Numbered from the stretch's first letter, positions 16,525 through 24,751 are shown. The stretch: 64,000 nt of DNA from JARKQH01 sp964631605 (GCA_964631605.1 CAZVYG010000016.1:15040-79039); one strand, 5' to 3'. Made by a program: numbers and translations. The notes: generated by a model not told the origin, from the letters alone.

Positions 16525-17594
16525 ATGAGCCTTTCAAACATGTTTTCGGCCCCGTGCCCTCGCGCCGGCTGGGGCGGTCGCTGGGCGTGGACCTGGTGCC
16601 GCTCAAGGTTTGCAGCTACGACTGCATCTACTGCCAGTTGGGCCGCACGACGAAAAAAACCGTCGAGCGCAGGGAATGGGTGCCGACGAACGCGGTGCTG
16701 GACGAATTGAAACGCAAGCTTGCCACACGTCCCGATTACATCACGTTCAGCGGTTCCGGCGAACCGACGCTGCATTCGGGTCTGGGTGAAATCATCGAAC
16801 ACCTCCAGTCAATGACGAAGACGCCGGTGGCGGTGCTGACCAACGGCTCGCTGCTGTGGCAGCCGGCAGTGCGCGCTGAAGTCGCCATGGCCGACGTGGT
16901 CATGCCGTCGCTCGACGCCGGGGACGACCTGCTCTTTCAGGCCGTGAACCGGCCGCACCCGGAAATCACCTTTGAAAGACTGGTGGCCGGCCTGGAGCAA
17001 TTCCGCCGCGAGTTTTCCGGCCAATACTGGCTGGAAGTGCTGTTGCTGGCGGGACACACCGGCCTGCGCGCGCACGTTCAGAAAATCGCCGAATTCGTCC
17101 GCCGCATCCAACCGGACCGGGTGCAACTCAACACCGCCGTCCGCCCGCCCGCCGAGCAGGTCGCCGTGCCGGTGCCGCAGGCGCGGTTGATCGAACTGGC
17201 GCGGTTGTTCAGACCCAAAGCCGAGGTCATTGCCGAGTATCGGCGGCGGGGCAAAGCGGCCGGGGCCGACGCCAGCCAGCAAGCCATTTTGGAGCTGTTG
17301 CGGCGGCGTCCCTGCACCGAGGCGGATGTCGCCGGCGGCCTGGCCATGCGACCCATCGAAACGGCGAAGCACCTGGCGCAATTGGAAGCGGCGGGGCGGA
17401 TCGTCAGCCAAAGCCATGAGGGTCAGGTTTACTACCAACTGGCGCGGCACGCCCCGCCCAAGGAAGGTTCTTCCAGCGGATGTAACTTTTCAGTCCGTCG
17501 CGGCTCAATCTCATCAGACCCAATCGGGTCAGAGGTTTCCCCGCCGGGAACCTGCCAACAACGGGTTAGAATCGCAAAAGCAGTGAAAGAGTAA
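16521..17594 (+). CDS. Radical SAM protein with C-terminal winged-helix-like domain
   Basis: The 357-residue protein has the radical SAM cluster motif CSYDCIYCQLG near residue 28, preceded by FGPVPSRRLGRSLGVDLVP, which is characteristic of COG0731-type Fe-S oxidoreductases. SAM-binding elements include FSGSGEPTLH. After about residue 240 a helical module (AILELLRRRPCTEADVAG, then HLAQLEAAGRIV) resembles a winged helix. The last 40 or so residues, from KEGSSSG onward, are encoded by DNA with two short hairpins and look like read-through into non-coding sequence. The substrate is unknown. It is translationally coupled to the FmdB-like gene. Confidence 0.87.
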   Translation: MNEPFKHVFGPVPSRRLGRSLGVDLVPLKVCSYDCIYCQLGRTTKKTVERREWVPTNAVLDELKRKLATRPDYITFSGSGEPTLHSGLGEIIEHLQSMTKTPVAVLTNGSLLWQPAVRAEVAMADVVMPSLDAGDDLLFQAVNRPHPEITFERLVAGLEQFRREFSGQYWLEVLLLAGHTGLRAHVQKIAEFVRRIQPDRVQLNTAVRPPAEQVAVPVPQARLIELARLFRPKAEVIAEYRRRGKAAGADASQQAILELLRRRPCTEADVAGGLAMRPIETAKHLAQLEAAGRIVSQSHEGQVYYQLARHAPPKEGSSSGCNFSVRRGSISSDPIGSEVSPPGTCQQRVRIAKAVKE

Positions 17595-17599
17595 CAAGT

Positions 17600-17923
17600 A
17601 TGAGCCAATCAATTTTGCAACTGAACGCCGAATCGTTTGACGCGACAATCAAACAGGGAGTGGTCCTCGTGGATTTCTGGGCGCCGTGGTGCGGCCCGTG
17701 CCGGATGCAACTGCCAATCTTGGAGGAGCTTGCGGGCCACGTTGCGGGCAAAGCAACCATCGGCAAGGTCAACGTGGACGAAGCGCCGGAACTGGCCGGG
17801 CGGTTTGGCATTCAGAGCATTCCCACCCTGCTGCTGTTCAAGGACGGCAAGCAGGTGAAGCAATTTGTCGGCACGCAATCCGGCCGCGTTCTCCTGTCGG
17901 CGATTGAAGCCGCCGCCAAGTAA
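17600..17923 (+). CDS. trxA: Thioredoxin
   Basis: The 107-residue protein is a canonical thioredoxin with the redox motif WCGPC (Cys31, Cys34) after VLVDFWAP. The conserved NVDEAPELAGRFGIQSIPTLLLF with its cis-Pro follows, then the terminal KQFVGTQSGRVLLSAIE. It reduces protein disulfides and could recharge the peroxiredoxin of this block. It starts 5 nt after the end of the radical SAM frame. Confidence 0.95.
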   Translation: MSQSILQLNAESFDATIKQGVVLVDFWAPWCGPCRMQLPILEELAGHVAGKATIGKVNVDEAPELAGRFGIQSIPTLLLFKDGKQVKQFVGTQSGRVLLSAIEAAAK

Positions 17924-17959
17924 CTCACTCACAACAAATCCTTAACTCATCCCACTCAG

Positions 17960-18085
17960 GTGAATGACAACTTGAACGCCCTCACCCCGAACAAAGTCGT
18001 GGACGCCCGCGGCATGGCCTGCCCCGGACCGCTTCTCGAAGCGAAGAAATCCATCGGCCGCGTCTCCCTCGGCCAGATCGTCGAA
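17960..18085 (+). pseudogene. TusA-family sulfurtransferase, N-terminal half only
   Basis: From a GTG start the frame reads LTPNKVVDARGMACPGPLLE and then LGQIVE, which is the first half of a TusA/SirA sulfur carrier including the active-site Cys in the CPGP motif. At about 18080 the similarity stops and the frame continues into the sequence of a CBM48-type domain in another frame. A complete TusA needs about 35 more residues, so this is a truncated gene. It follows thioredoxin by 36 nt. Confidence 0.7.
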
Positions 18086-18392
18086 CGTCCACTTTGCACG
18101 TGGCTCAGTTCACGCCCGGTCGGGGGCGGTGGCTGGCAGTTTGAATGACCGGCAGGCAACGCAGCACCCCATGATCTTGAACGGCAAGGACACGTGGCCC
18201 CTGGAATTGGAACTGCCGCCGGGCACCTGCGCATACCGCGTCGTCCTGGACGGCGAGTGGGGCAACGATCCCGAAGCCGCGCGCCGCGTGCCCAATCCGT
18301 TCGGTGGTGGGAATGCGGTGCGCGCGGTTGAACGGGCAGACTCCGCGTTCTCGCCGCCAAGCAGCGCCTCCCCGGGAACGGCCGGCCCATGA
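18081..18392 (+). pseudogene. CBM48-type (glycogen-binding-like) domain lacking a proper start
   Basis: In the frame beginning at 18081 the sequence reads NVHFARG, then AVAGSLNDRQATQHPM, DTWPLELELPPGTCAYRVV, LDGEWGNDPEAARRVPNPF and GGGNAV. This is the order of strands in AMPK/isoamylase-type E-set domains (AGSFNxW ... DGxWxxDP ... PNxFGxxN). The upstream part overlaps the truncated tusA in another frame, so the original gene start was probably lost at the same junction. Translation could still begin at the ATG at 18171. The stop overlaps the next start (18389-18392). A separate CBM48-like gene is at 46.3 kb. Confidence 0.6.
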
Positions 18393-18970
18393 ACCGCCCC
18401 ACGCTCCACGCTCATTTGCAGCAGGTCGCTCGCCGCCCGGAGCCGCTGCGCGTGCTGGTGGTGCATGACGGCTTTCCGGCCCGCCGGCGGGTGGAACGAC
18501 TGCTCCGGCGAATCCGAGGCCGCCTCGGTGCCAGGCTGCGGCTGGACTGCGATTTCCGGCGGCTGGATGAACTGGGCCAGCACAACGAGAGAGCGAATAT
18601 GCCGCGTCTGGAGTGGGTGTTTCTGGCGGCAAGCTGTAGCGCGACGCTGCCGCTGGAAAATCTCGCCGGCATCATGGCGCTGCTCCCCACGCTGAAGCCC
18701 AACCACGGCGCGCTGGCGTTTTTAAGCGGGACGGGCGTGCCGCGGCGGTTGGACAACATGCTGATCGAGCAGTTTCTGCACACCTGCACGCAGCGCGCGG
18801 GCGTGGCGTTTTTCAGCGGCGGCCTGCCGGGTTTGGGCTGCCCGGGCTGCGGCGCGCCGCGGCGTGAGAAACTGGGGAGATCCAAGGTGAAACGTTTCTG
18901 CGTGCTTCATGCTCCGAGGAAGCTCGAGACATCACCCTCCGAAAGATGCGTATGCAAGTTATTGGACTGA
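18389..18970 (+). CDS. Hypothetical protein, C terminus probably altered
   Basis: I do not recognise this 193-residue protein. It has a basic N-terminal half and a middle section with VFLAASCSATLPLENLAGIM and FLSGTGVPRRLDNMLIEQFL. A glycine/cysteine-rich end (SGGLPGLGCPGCGAPR) follows. The last 30 codons overlap the start of the broken racemase and may be read-through after the original end was removed. The start codon overlaps the preceding stop, as in an operon. Confidence 0.45.
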   Translation: MNRPTLHAHLQQVARRPEPLRVLVVHDGFPARRRVERLLRRIRGRLGARLRLDCDFRRLDELGQHNERANMPRLEWVFLAASCSATLPLENLAGIMALLPTLKPNHGALAFLSGTGVPRRLDNMLIEQFLHTCTQRAGVAFFSGGLPGLGCPGCGAPRREKLGRSKVKRFCVLHAPRKLETSPSERCVCKLLD

Positions 18971-19184
18971 TTGGCGGAATGAGTTGGGAATCCACGGTGG
19001 CATACTGCCGTGTGATGAACGAATCCGTGAAGGCGCGACTGGGCGGGCTTCATTCCGCACGGAGCTGGGACTGCTCATTGTTGCCGGGGATTGTCGCGCG
19101 CCGCTCTTCGACACCACCCGCGCACATGCACTGGCGGCTGTGGAAAACGCGTTGAAGTCGCCAATTCGGAGTCAACGGCCATGA
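18952..19184 (+). pseudogene. Aspartate/glutamate racemase with internal deletion and frameshift
   Basis: The N-terminal part (MQVIGLIGGMSWESTVAYC to ARLGGLHSA, 18952-19062) matches the start of RacD-type amino-acid racemases almost perfectly. The frame then shifts, and the next frame reads TELGLLIVAGDC and PLFDTTRAHALAAVENALK, which is the conserved C terminus of the same family. Roughly 160 central codons with both catalytic regions are missing. The junction contains a short GCACG sequence that could belong to either side, consistent with a microhomology-mediated deletion. The product cannot be functional. Confidence 0.8.
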
Positions 19185-19420
19185 ATGCGCGAAAAGCATC
19201 ATCGTTTGACCAGACCCTGGCCCGGGTTTGCACGCACTGCCCGGTCTGCCGCCGCGCCCGGCAACGGCAATGCGGACTCGCATTTTGGTTGGTGCAGCAA
19301 GTCGAAGCGAAGCTGTGCCCGTTCTGCCGCGCCTATGAACGGGTTTATGGCCGCAAAGCTCACGGGGCGGGGGCAAGCCGCGAAGCGCCCGGCGTGGTCG
19401 GAACGCCACCCACACCATGA
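19181..19420 (+). CDS. Small double-CxxC protein (CPVCRRAR ... CPFCRAY family)
   Basis: The 79-residue protein contains CTHCPVCRRARQRQCGLAFW, then VEAKLCPFCRAYERVYGRKAH. The CPVC and CPFC pairs could form a zinc- or Fe-S-binding site. I have a memory of similar small conserved hypothetical proteins in other anaerobe-related genomes, but no function. A fragment of a second copy follows the P-type ATPase at 22.4 kb. The stop overlaps the next small gene (ATGA at 19417-19420). Confidence 0.65.
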   Translation: MNARKASSFDQTLARVCTHCPVCRRARQRQCGLAFWLVQQVEAKLCPFCRAYERVYGRKAHGAGASREAPGVVGTPPTP

Positions 19421-19581
19421 AACCGCATTCCAGAGCCTTTGCGGCCGTGCGACGCGGGATTGGATGCGCGTTGGGAGGGCTGCTGCTTTGGCTGGCAGGC
19501 GCAGTCCTGGCGCTGTGGTGGCTACGCGCGGGAGCCCAAGGCACAAACCCAGCGAAGCCGGCGCATCCTTCCAACCCTTGA
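19417..19581 (+). CDS. 54-residue predicted membrane protein
   Basis: The short frame begins MKPHSRAFAAVRRGIGCALG and has a single hydrophobic segment (LLLWLAGAVLALWWL) followed by a polar Pro/Ala tail. The positive N terminus predicts an N-in single-pass topology. Its start overlaps the stop of the Cys-rich gene, which supports translation. The function is unknown. Confidence 0.5.
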   Translation: MKPHSRAFAAVRRGIGCALGGLLLWLAGAVLALWWLRAGAQGTNPAKPAHPSNP

Positions 19582-19824
19582 CGCACCGATGACTTCCCCA
19601 AACCCCATCATCGAAATCGCCGACCGTTTGGTTGCCGGGCGCGTTGTGCCATCCAGGATGCCGGGGTTGCTGCCGTTTTGCGCGAACGACTGCTCCGCCA
19701 GTCAACGACTTCTGGCCCCGCTGACGGCACTGATTCCAACAACGTTGAATTCGTCACGGGCGGCTTGGTTGCCTCGCCGTATCCGCATCAAGCCGGCACT
19801 CACAGCAAAGAAAGGAAATGAGTC
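19582..19824 (+). other. Region with a weak open frame before the DUF302 gene
   Basis: An ATG at 19589 opens MTSPNPIIEIADRLVAGR and the frame runs into the DUF302 gene. After the first 18 codons the composition becomes irregular and no family is recognisable. It may be another gene fragment. The last bases carry AAGGAAA, a good ribosome-binding site for the next gene. Confidence 0.3.
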
Positions 19825-20319
19825 ATGGGACAATACAGCCTCTCAACCCTGGTGAAGTTGCCCTTCGACCGCGCCCTTCGTGAAACCCACCGTGCATTGA
19901 CGGAGGAAGAGTTCGTCGTCATCACCGAGATTGATCTGCAAGCGGAGTTGGCGAAACAATTGGGCCACCGGATTCGTCCTTACCGCATTCTGGGAGTGTG
20001 GGTGCCCTCGTGGGAGTACCAGGCACTGCAACAGGAACCCGACATCGCCCTGGTCATGCCCAGCCACGTGTGTCTGTGGGACAACGGGGATGGCACTTGC
20101 ACGCTGGCGACCGCCGATCTCAAACACCTGTGTCACACTGAGGATAATTCGCTGTTGGCCGAATCGGCCCGCGCGGTCAATGCCCGGTTGCGGGCCGTGG
20201 CAGCTTCGGTGCAGTTCACCGGGATGGTGGAAACATTCCGCCCGTCTCAGGACGCTGACCTTCCTGAAACGGACTCCGCCGCGAGGAGCCAAACCCGGCG
20301 CAACGATGCCGGGCGTTGA
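19825..20319 (+). CDS. DUF302-family protein
   Basis: The 164-residue protein begins MGQYSLSTLVKLPFDRALRE and continues with FVVITEIDLQAELAKQLG, YRILGVWVPSWEYQALQQEP and the CLWDNGDGTCTLATAD block. This is the DUF302 fold, a small alpha/beta dimeric domain often found beside sulfur, redox or heavy-metal genes. The biochemical role is unknown. A polar tail of about 35 residues extends beyond the domain. It ends 15 nt before the P-type ATPase. Confidence 0.85.
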   Translation: MGQYSLSTLVKLPFDRALRETHRALTEEEFVVITEIDLQAELAKQLGHRIRPYRILGVWVPSWEYQALQQEPDIALVMPSHVCLWDNGDGTCTLATADLKHLCHTEDNSLLAESARAVNARLRAVAASVQFTGMVETFRPSQDADLPETDSAARSQTRRNDAGR

Positions 20320-20334
20320 GCGATTTCCGGTTTC

Positions 20335-22359
20335 ATGAAAGCCCCGTCCTATACCGAGCTTCTGCCGGAGCACACGCAGGACGGCGCCTGTGCTTGCGGC
20401 GAGCCCCATTCGCATGCTCGGATGAAATTGACCCAAACCGCCATTGGCCTGGCGCTCATCCTCAATTCGTTTCTGTATGGTTGGTGCTTTCGTCGGGGCG
20501 ACGCGATCGCGGGCCTTAGCGCCGCGATCGGAGCCGCCCTGCTGGGCTTTCCCATTGTTTGGGTCGCGTTGAAGGAGCTGCGCGCCGGTTCCTTCAATAC
20601 CAATGTGCTGGTCGCCATTGCGGTGCTCGCCTTGTTTGCCTCCGGGCATTACCAGGAAGCCGGCATCGTCTCGTTCTTCATGCTGCTGGGCCAGATTATC
20701 GAAACCCGTACGGCCGAAGGCGCGCTGACTTCCATTCATTCGCTCATCAAGCTCACGCCCACCAAGGCCCGGCGACTCCACGGCGCGCAGGAGGAAGAAG
20801 TCCCTGTTCATGACCTTGCGCCGGGCGATCTCATCCGGGTGCGTCCGGGGGACAACGTGGCGGCAGACGGAACCATCGTCAGCGGGCAGGGTTCGTTGAA
20901 TGAAGCCACCATCACCGGCGAATCCTTGCCGGTGGACAAAAAGCCGGGGGACGAGGTCTTCGCCGGCACCGTAAACTTGACGGGCCTGTTGGACATTCGC
21001 GTCACCCATGCCGGGCGGGACACAACCCTGGGCCGGGTGCGCGACCTGATCCTGGCCGCGGAAAAGACCAAGTTGCCGATCGTGCGCATCATGGACCAAT
21101 ACATGGGGTTTTATACCCCGCTGGTGCTGGTGATCGGGTGCCTGGTCTGGGCATTCACCCGCGACTTGAGCCGGGTGGTCTCCGTCTTCATCGTTTCCTG
21201 CCCCTGCGCGTTTGTGCTGGCTTCTCCCACCGCCATGGTCGCCGCCTTGTCCGCCGCCGCCCGTCTGGGGGTCCTCATCAAACATGTTGCCAACCTCGAG
21301 TTGGCCGCCAAAGTCAATGCATTTGTGTTTGATAAGACCGGCACTCTCACCACGGGACGATTGGCCGTCAGCCGCCTCGCCCCGTCAGGCGAGACGCCGC
21401 CGGCGGAACTCTTGCGCGTGGCGGCCTCCGCCGAGCAATTCAGCAACCATCCCGCCGCGAAGGCGCTGGCCCAACTGGCGGCCGAGGCCGGGGTTCCCCT
21501 GCTGCAACCCGCCGACTTTTCAGAAAGCGCCGGGCGCGGCGTCAAAGCCCGGTTGAACGGGGATACGGTTGTCATCGGCCGCGCCCAATGGCTGCGCGAC
21601 AACGGGGTGAAGGGGGACTTCGCGGCTTCGGTGGACTTGAAGGAGACGCAGGGCTGGAGCCTGATCTTTGTCGCGCGCAACCAGCGGTGCCTCGGATGGG
21701 TCGGACTTCAGGATCAAACCCGCGGCGAAGCGAAGGATTCGCTGGTCGCCTTGAAACAGGCGGGCGTGCGCCGGATTGCCCTGGTCAGCGGCGACCGTCA
21801 ACCGGTGGCGGAACGGGTCGGCCGCGACCTCGGCTGCGAACAAGTCGTGGGCGATTGCCTGCCGCAGGACAAGGTCGAGTTCGTCCGGCGGATTCGCTCC
21901 CAGGGCTACCGGGTCGCCGTCGTGGGGGACGGAGTCAATGACGCGCCGGCCCTGGCGGCGGGCGACCTCGGCATTGCCATGGGGGCGGCAGGTAGCGAGG
22001 TGGCGATCCACAGTGCGACCATCGCGCTCATGAGCAATGACCTGCGCCGACTGCCGTTCCTGGTTGAACTCTCGCGCGAAACGCGCCGCGTCATCAATCA
22101 AAACTTTGCGGTCGGCCTCGGCTTTGTCGTCGGCGGCATGGCGCTGGGAACTCTCAAGCTCATCAATCCTATTATGGCCGCCCTGTTTCACGTCTCCGGC
22201 TCTTTGCTGGTCGTGTTCAACAGCTTCCGGTTGATGCGGCAGGGTGAGGCGCTGGAACCTCACGACGGCGCGCTCGCCACAAATCCGTCGGCGCCGCAAG
22301 TTCCCGGCGCGGTCTCGAGCCAAGCGCGGGAATGCCGCACTGCGACAACACCCTCCTAA
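20335..22359 (+). CDS. Heavy-metal-translocating P1B-type ATPase
   Basis: The 674-residue membrane pump has all catalytic motifs: TGES in the actuator domain, phosphorylation motif DKTGTLT (Asp333), the SNHPAA His-Pro motif and GDGVNDAP. The transport site is Cys289-Pro-Cys in FIVSCPCAFVLASPTA. The N terminus lacks a full HMA domain but carries a short Cys/His cluster (CACGEPHSHA). The last helix reads LFHVSGSLLVVFNSFRL, with His where Zn/Cd pumps usually have Asp, so the ion is uncertain. Together with the ZIP importer it suggests metal homeostasis. A 40-residue polar tail follows the last helix. Confidence 0.93.
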   Translation: MKAPSYTELLPEHTQDGACACGEPHSHARMKLTQTAIGLALILNSFLYGWCFRRGDAIAGLSAAIGAALLGFPIVWVALKELRAGSFNTNVLVAIAVLALFASGHYQEAGIVSFFMLLGQIIETRTAEGALTSIHSLIKLTPTKARRLHGAQEEEVPVHDLAPGDLIRVRPGDNVAADGTIVSGQGSLNEATITGESLPVDKKPGDEVFAGTVNLTGLLDIRVTHAGRDTTLGRVRDLILAAEKTKLPIVRIMDQYMGFYTPLVLVIGCLVWAFTRDLSRVVSVFIVSCPCAFVLASPTAMVAALSAAARLGVLIKHVANLELAAKVNAFVFDKTGTLTTGRLAVSRLAPSGETPPAELLRVAASAEQFSNHPAAKALAQLAAEAGVPLLQPADFSESAGRGVKARLNGDTVVIGRAQWLRDNGVKGDFAASVDLKETQGWSLIFVARNQRCLGWVGLQDQTRGEAKDSLVALKQAGVRRIALVSGDRQPVAERVGRDLGCEQVVGDCLPQDKVEFVRRIRSQGYRVAVVGDGVNDAPALAAGDLGIAMGAAGSEVAIHSATIALMSNDLRRLPFLVELSRETRRVINQNFAVGLGFVVGGMALGTLKLINPIMAALFHVSGSLLVVFNSFRLMRQGEALEPHDGALATNPSAPQVPGAVSSQARECRTATTPS

Positions 22360-22494
22360 CCCTGCTGGCTTCAGCCATCTCCCCGAGCCTTCCGGCTGGT
22401 GACGCGGGTGGAAGCCAAACTTTGCCCCTTTTGCCGCGCCTACGAGCGGGTTCATGGGCGGAAGGCCCATGCGAAACAACAGGGCTGGTCATGA
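22360..22494 (+). pseudogene. C-terminal remnant of a second CPFCRAY-type protein
   Basis: In the frame open from 22360 the sequence reads FRLVTRVEAKLCPFCRAYER, then VHGRKAHAKQQGWS and a stop. It is nearly identical to the end of the 79-residue Cys protein at 19.2 kb. There is no start codon and the N-terminal CPVC half is missing. It is therefore a duplicated fragment, apparently cut off by the P-type ATPase gene end. Confidence 0.75.
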
Positions 22495-22520
22495 GGCGCG
22501 GGGAGGCGTAGAGTGGGGCC

Positions 22521-23897
22521 ATGGCCAAACGTTGCATTTTGCTGCCGGCTGCGGCGGTGTTCTTCGTCTTCAGCGCCGCTGCCGCCGAGTCTTCAGGCGC
22601 AACCCTGCAACTGGCGACGTTCGACGTGGATGCCACTCCGCCGGTGGGCTCCATGATGGCTTATGACGTGGCGACCAACCGGTGGGATCTTGGACTTCGA
22701 GCAAAAGGGGTGGTGTTGCTGGGCGCGGGCGAGCCAATCGTGCTCTGCGCGGTGGACTGGATCGGGATAGCCAACGAAGGACACGATGCTTTCCGGGCCG
22801 CGTTGGCGCGCGCCGCCGCCACTTCGCCTCACCGGGTGGCCGTGCACACCGTGCACCAGCATGACGCGCCGAACTGCGATTTCTCCGCCGAACGGATTCT
22901 TCTGGAGAGCGGCCGCGAGGCGAAAGAGTTCGACGGGCGCTTTCAACGGCAGGTGATCGCCGACCTCGAGAGCGCCGTCCGTGCCGCAGTCGAGCGCGCC
23001 CAACCGGTGAGCCACCTGGGCTTGGGCGAAGCACGGGTCGAGCAGGTCGCCTCGAACCGCCGCATTCCCGGACCGGACGGCAAAGTGCGGGCCACGCGCT
23101 ACACCGCGACGCGCGACCCAAACCTGCGCGCCGAGCCCGAGGGACTGATTGATCCGATGGTTTCGCTGGTGAGTTTTTGGAATGGCGAGCGGCCGCTCGC
23201 GGTGCTCAGTTATTATGCCTGCCACCCGCAGAGTTACTACCGGACGGGCATCGCGAATCCCGATTTTCCAGGTCTGGCGCGGTTCTTCCGCCAGCTCGCC
23301 GTGCCGGCGGCCCTGCACGTCCATTTCAACGGTGCGGGCGGAAACATCGGGGCGGGTAAATACAATGACGGTTCGATGGAAAACCGGCTGGTCCTGGCCG
23401 AGCGCCTGGCCGACGGCATGCGTCGCGCCTGGGAGGCAACCCAGCGTCAACCCCTTGCCGCCGCCGACGTGACATGGGCGGTCGAATCCGTGGCGCTTCC
23501 GCCCACGCGGCATTTGGACCTCGAAAAAATGGAAACGCAGCTCCGCACCGGCGACCCGCCTTTCACAGGGGGAGGCAACGCCAGCCGCCTGGCCTGGCTG
23601 CGCCGTTGCCGCAACGGGCATAAAGTGGATGTCTGTTGCCTGGCCCTTGGCCGGGCGCGAATTCTCCACTTCCCCGGCGAACTGTTCGTCGAGTACCAAC
23701 TCGCTGCCAAGGCCGCGCGGCCGGACCTCTTTGTCGCCGTCGCCGCCTATGGCGATTACGCGCCGTGGTATATCGGAACCGCCGTCGCTTACGAACAAGG
23801 CGGTTACGAAACCAGTCCCACCGCCTCGAATGTAGCCCCCGAAGTCGAAGGAATCCTCCAGGCCGCCACCCGAAAGCTGCTGGGAGCCAAGCCCTGA
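22521..23897 (+). CDS. Secreted neutral/alkaline ceramidase-like protein
   Basis: The 458-residue protein has a signal peptide (MAKRCILLPAAAVFFVFSAAAAES) and a domain resembling the N-terminal part of neutral ceramidases. Visible features are TPPVGSMM, AVDWIGI, HTVHQHDAPNCDF (the His-x-His zinc-binding region), YACHPQSYYR, HFNGAGGNIG and FPGELFVEY. True ceramidases hydrolyse sphingolipid amide bonds; many Planctomycetes-Verrucomicrobia paralogues of this type have no tested substrate. It is expected to be periplasmic or extracellular. Confidence 0.82.
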   Translation: MAKRCILLPAAAVFFVFSAAAAESSGATLQLATFDVDATPPVGSMMAYDVATNRWDLGLRAKGVVLLGAGEPIVLCAVDWIGIANEGHDAFRAALARAAATSPHRVAVHTVHQHDAPNCDFSAERILLESGREAKEFDGRFQRQVIADLESAVRAAVERAQPVSHLGLGEARVEQVASNRRIPGPDGKVRATRYTATRDPNLRAEPEGLIDPMVSLVSFWNGERPLAVLSYYACHPQSYYRTGIANPDFPGLARFFRQLAVPAALHVHFNGAGGNIGAGKYNDGSMENRLVLAERLADGMRRAWEATQRQPLAAADVTWAVESVALPPTRHLDLEKMETQLRTGDPPFTGGGNASRLAWLRRCRNGHKVDVCCLALGRARILHFPGELFVEYQLAAKAARPDLFVAVAAYGDYAPWYIGTAVAYEQGGYETSPTASNVAPEVEGILQAATRKLLGAKP

Positions 23898-24068
23898 TTC
23901 CACTCGCATTCACCGGCCGAAACAGCGTGCCATCAAGGGTTTAAGGCAGGCCCTGGCCGGCGAGGCTTGGCGGTCACTTGCCAGCCCGGAGGTTTGGGAC
24001 AATAGTAAGTAAAGAAGCACTGAACTCGGGTTATGCCCGTTGCGTCGTGTGCGAATAGCCGGGCGGGG

Positions 24069-24149
24069 CTGACACCACAAAAAAAGTCCACGCAAACGCG
24101 TGGGTGTCAGTCTCGTTTCAGGCAACGAGCGAAAGACCGGAGCGAGGTC
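24069..24149 (+). promoter_or_regulatory. Structured leader upstream of the Hcp-like gene
   Basis: Three consecutive helices can form. An outer CTGACAC/GTGTCAG stem (24069-24075 with 24104-24110) encloses an A-rich bulge and an inner CCACGC-AAAC-GCGTGG hairpin that stacks directly on it. Next comes a CTCGTT/AACGAG hairpin (24112-24129), then a shorter GACC/GGTC pairing (24135-24149). The cluster ends 29 nt before the start codon of the first Hcp-like gene. I cannot match it to a named riboswitch class, so it may be a novel cis-regulatory RNA or an mRNA stabiliser. Confidence 0.45.
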
Positions 24150-24178
24150 AAAAACAGAACTTTCCACAGAACACAGTT

Positions 24179-24745
24179 ATGAAAGCAACGAACAAGGTTT
24201 CAGTCGGGTTGCTGGCGTTGACCTTGTGGGCCTGGCCAGCACACCCCAGTTATGGCGCCTTCGACGGATTCCTCAAAATTGACGCCATCCCCGGCGAATC
24301 CACCGACTCCGCCCATCCGAACGAGATTGTGGTGCTGGGCTGGTCCTGGGGAATGACCCAATCGGGTTCGGCACTGCCGGGTCCCGGGGTGACGAACCAC
24401 GCCACGTTCAACGACCTGATCGTCACCAAGCTTGCTGACAAAGCCTCGCCAAAACTGATGTTGGCGTGCGCCAGCGCGACCATCCTTCCGCAGATCGAAC
24501 TGGTGCTCCGCTATCCGGGCGGGACCAACCAGGTTGAATTCCTCAAAATCAAGCTCGAGGACGTGGTCGTTTCCAGAATCACCAGCGCCGCCTCCTCTAC
24601 GGGCTCAAGTCCACTCCCGATGGAGGAAGTGTCCTTCAACTACCGCAAGATCGAGATGATTTATCAGGCGGTGGACCAAAACGGGGCGCCTCTCGGCCCG
24701 CCGGTCAGTGGCGTGTGGGACCAGGCAGCGAGCCAGCCGGATTAG
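24179..24745 (+). CDS. Sec-exported Hcp-like protein (first of a tandem pair)
   Basis: The 188-residue protein has a clear signal peptide (MKATNKVSVGLLALTLWAW, then SYGA). A domain matching the Hcp/DUF796 beta-barrel family follows: FLKIDAIPGESTD, NEIVVLGWSWGMTQS, KASPKLMLACASAT and SFNYRKIEMIYQ. Ordinary Hcp proteins form the type VI secretion tube and lack signal peptides. No other type VI genes are visible, so this is probably an exported Hcp-fold protein with another role. I chose the ATG at 24179 because the longer frame would run through the structured leader. Confidence 0.8.
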   Translation: MKATNKVSVGLLALTLWAWPAHPSYGAFDGFLKIDAIPGESTDSAHPNEIVVLGWSWGMTQSGSALPGPGVTNHATFNDLIVTKLADKASPKLMLACASATILPQIELVLRYPGGTNQVEFLKIKLEDVVVSRITSAASSTGSSPLPMEEVSFNYRKIEMIYQAVDQNGAPLGPPVSGVWDQAASQPD

Positions 24746-24751
24746 TCGAAA

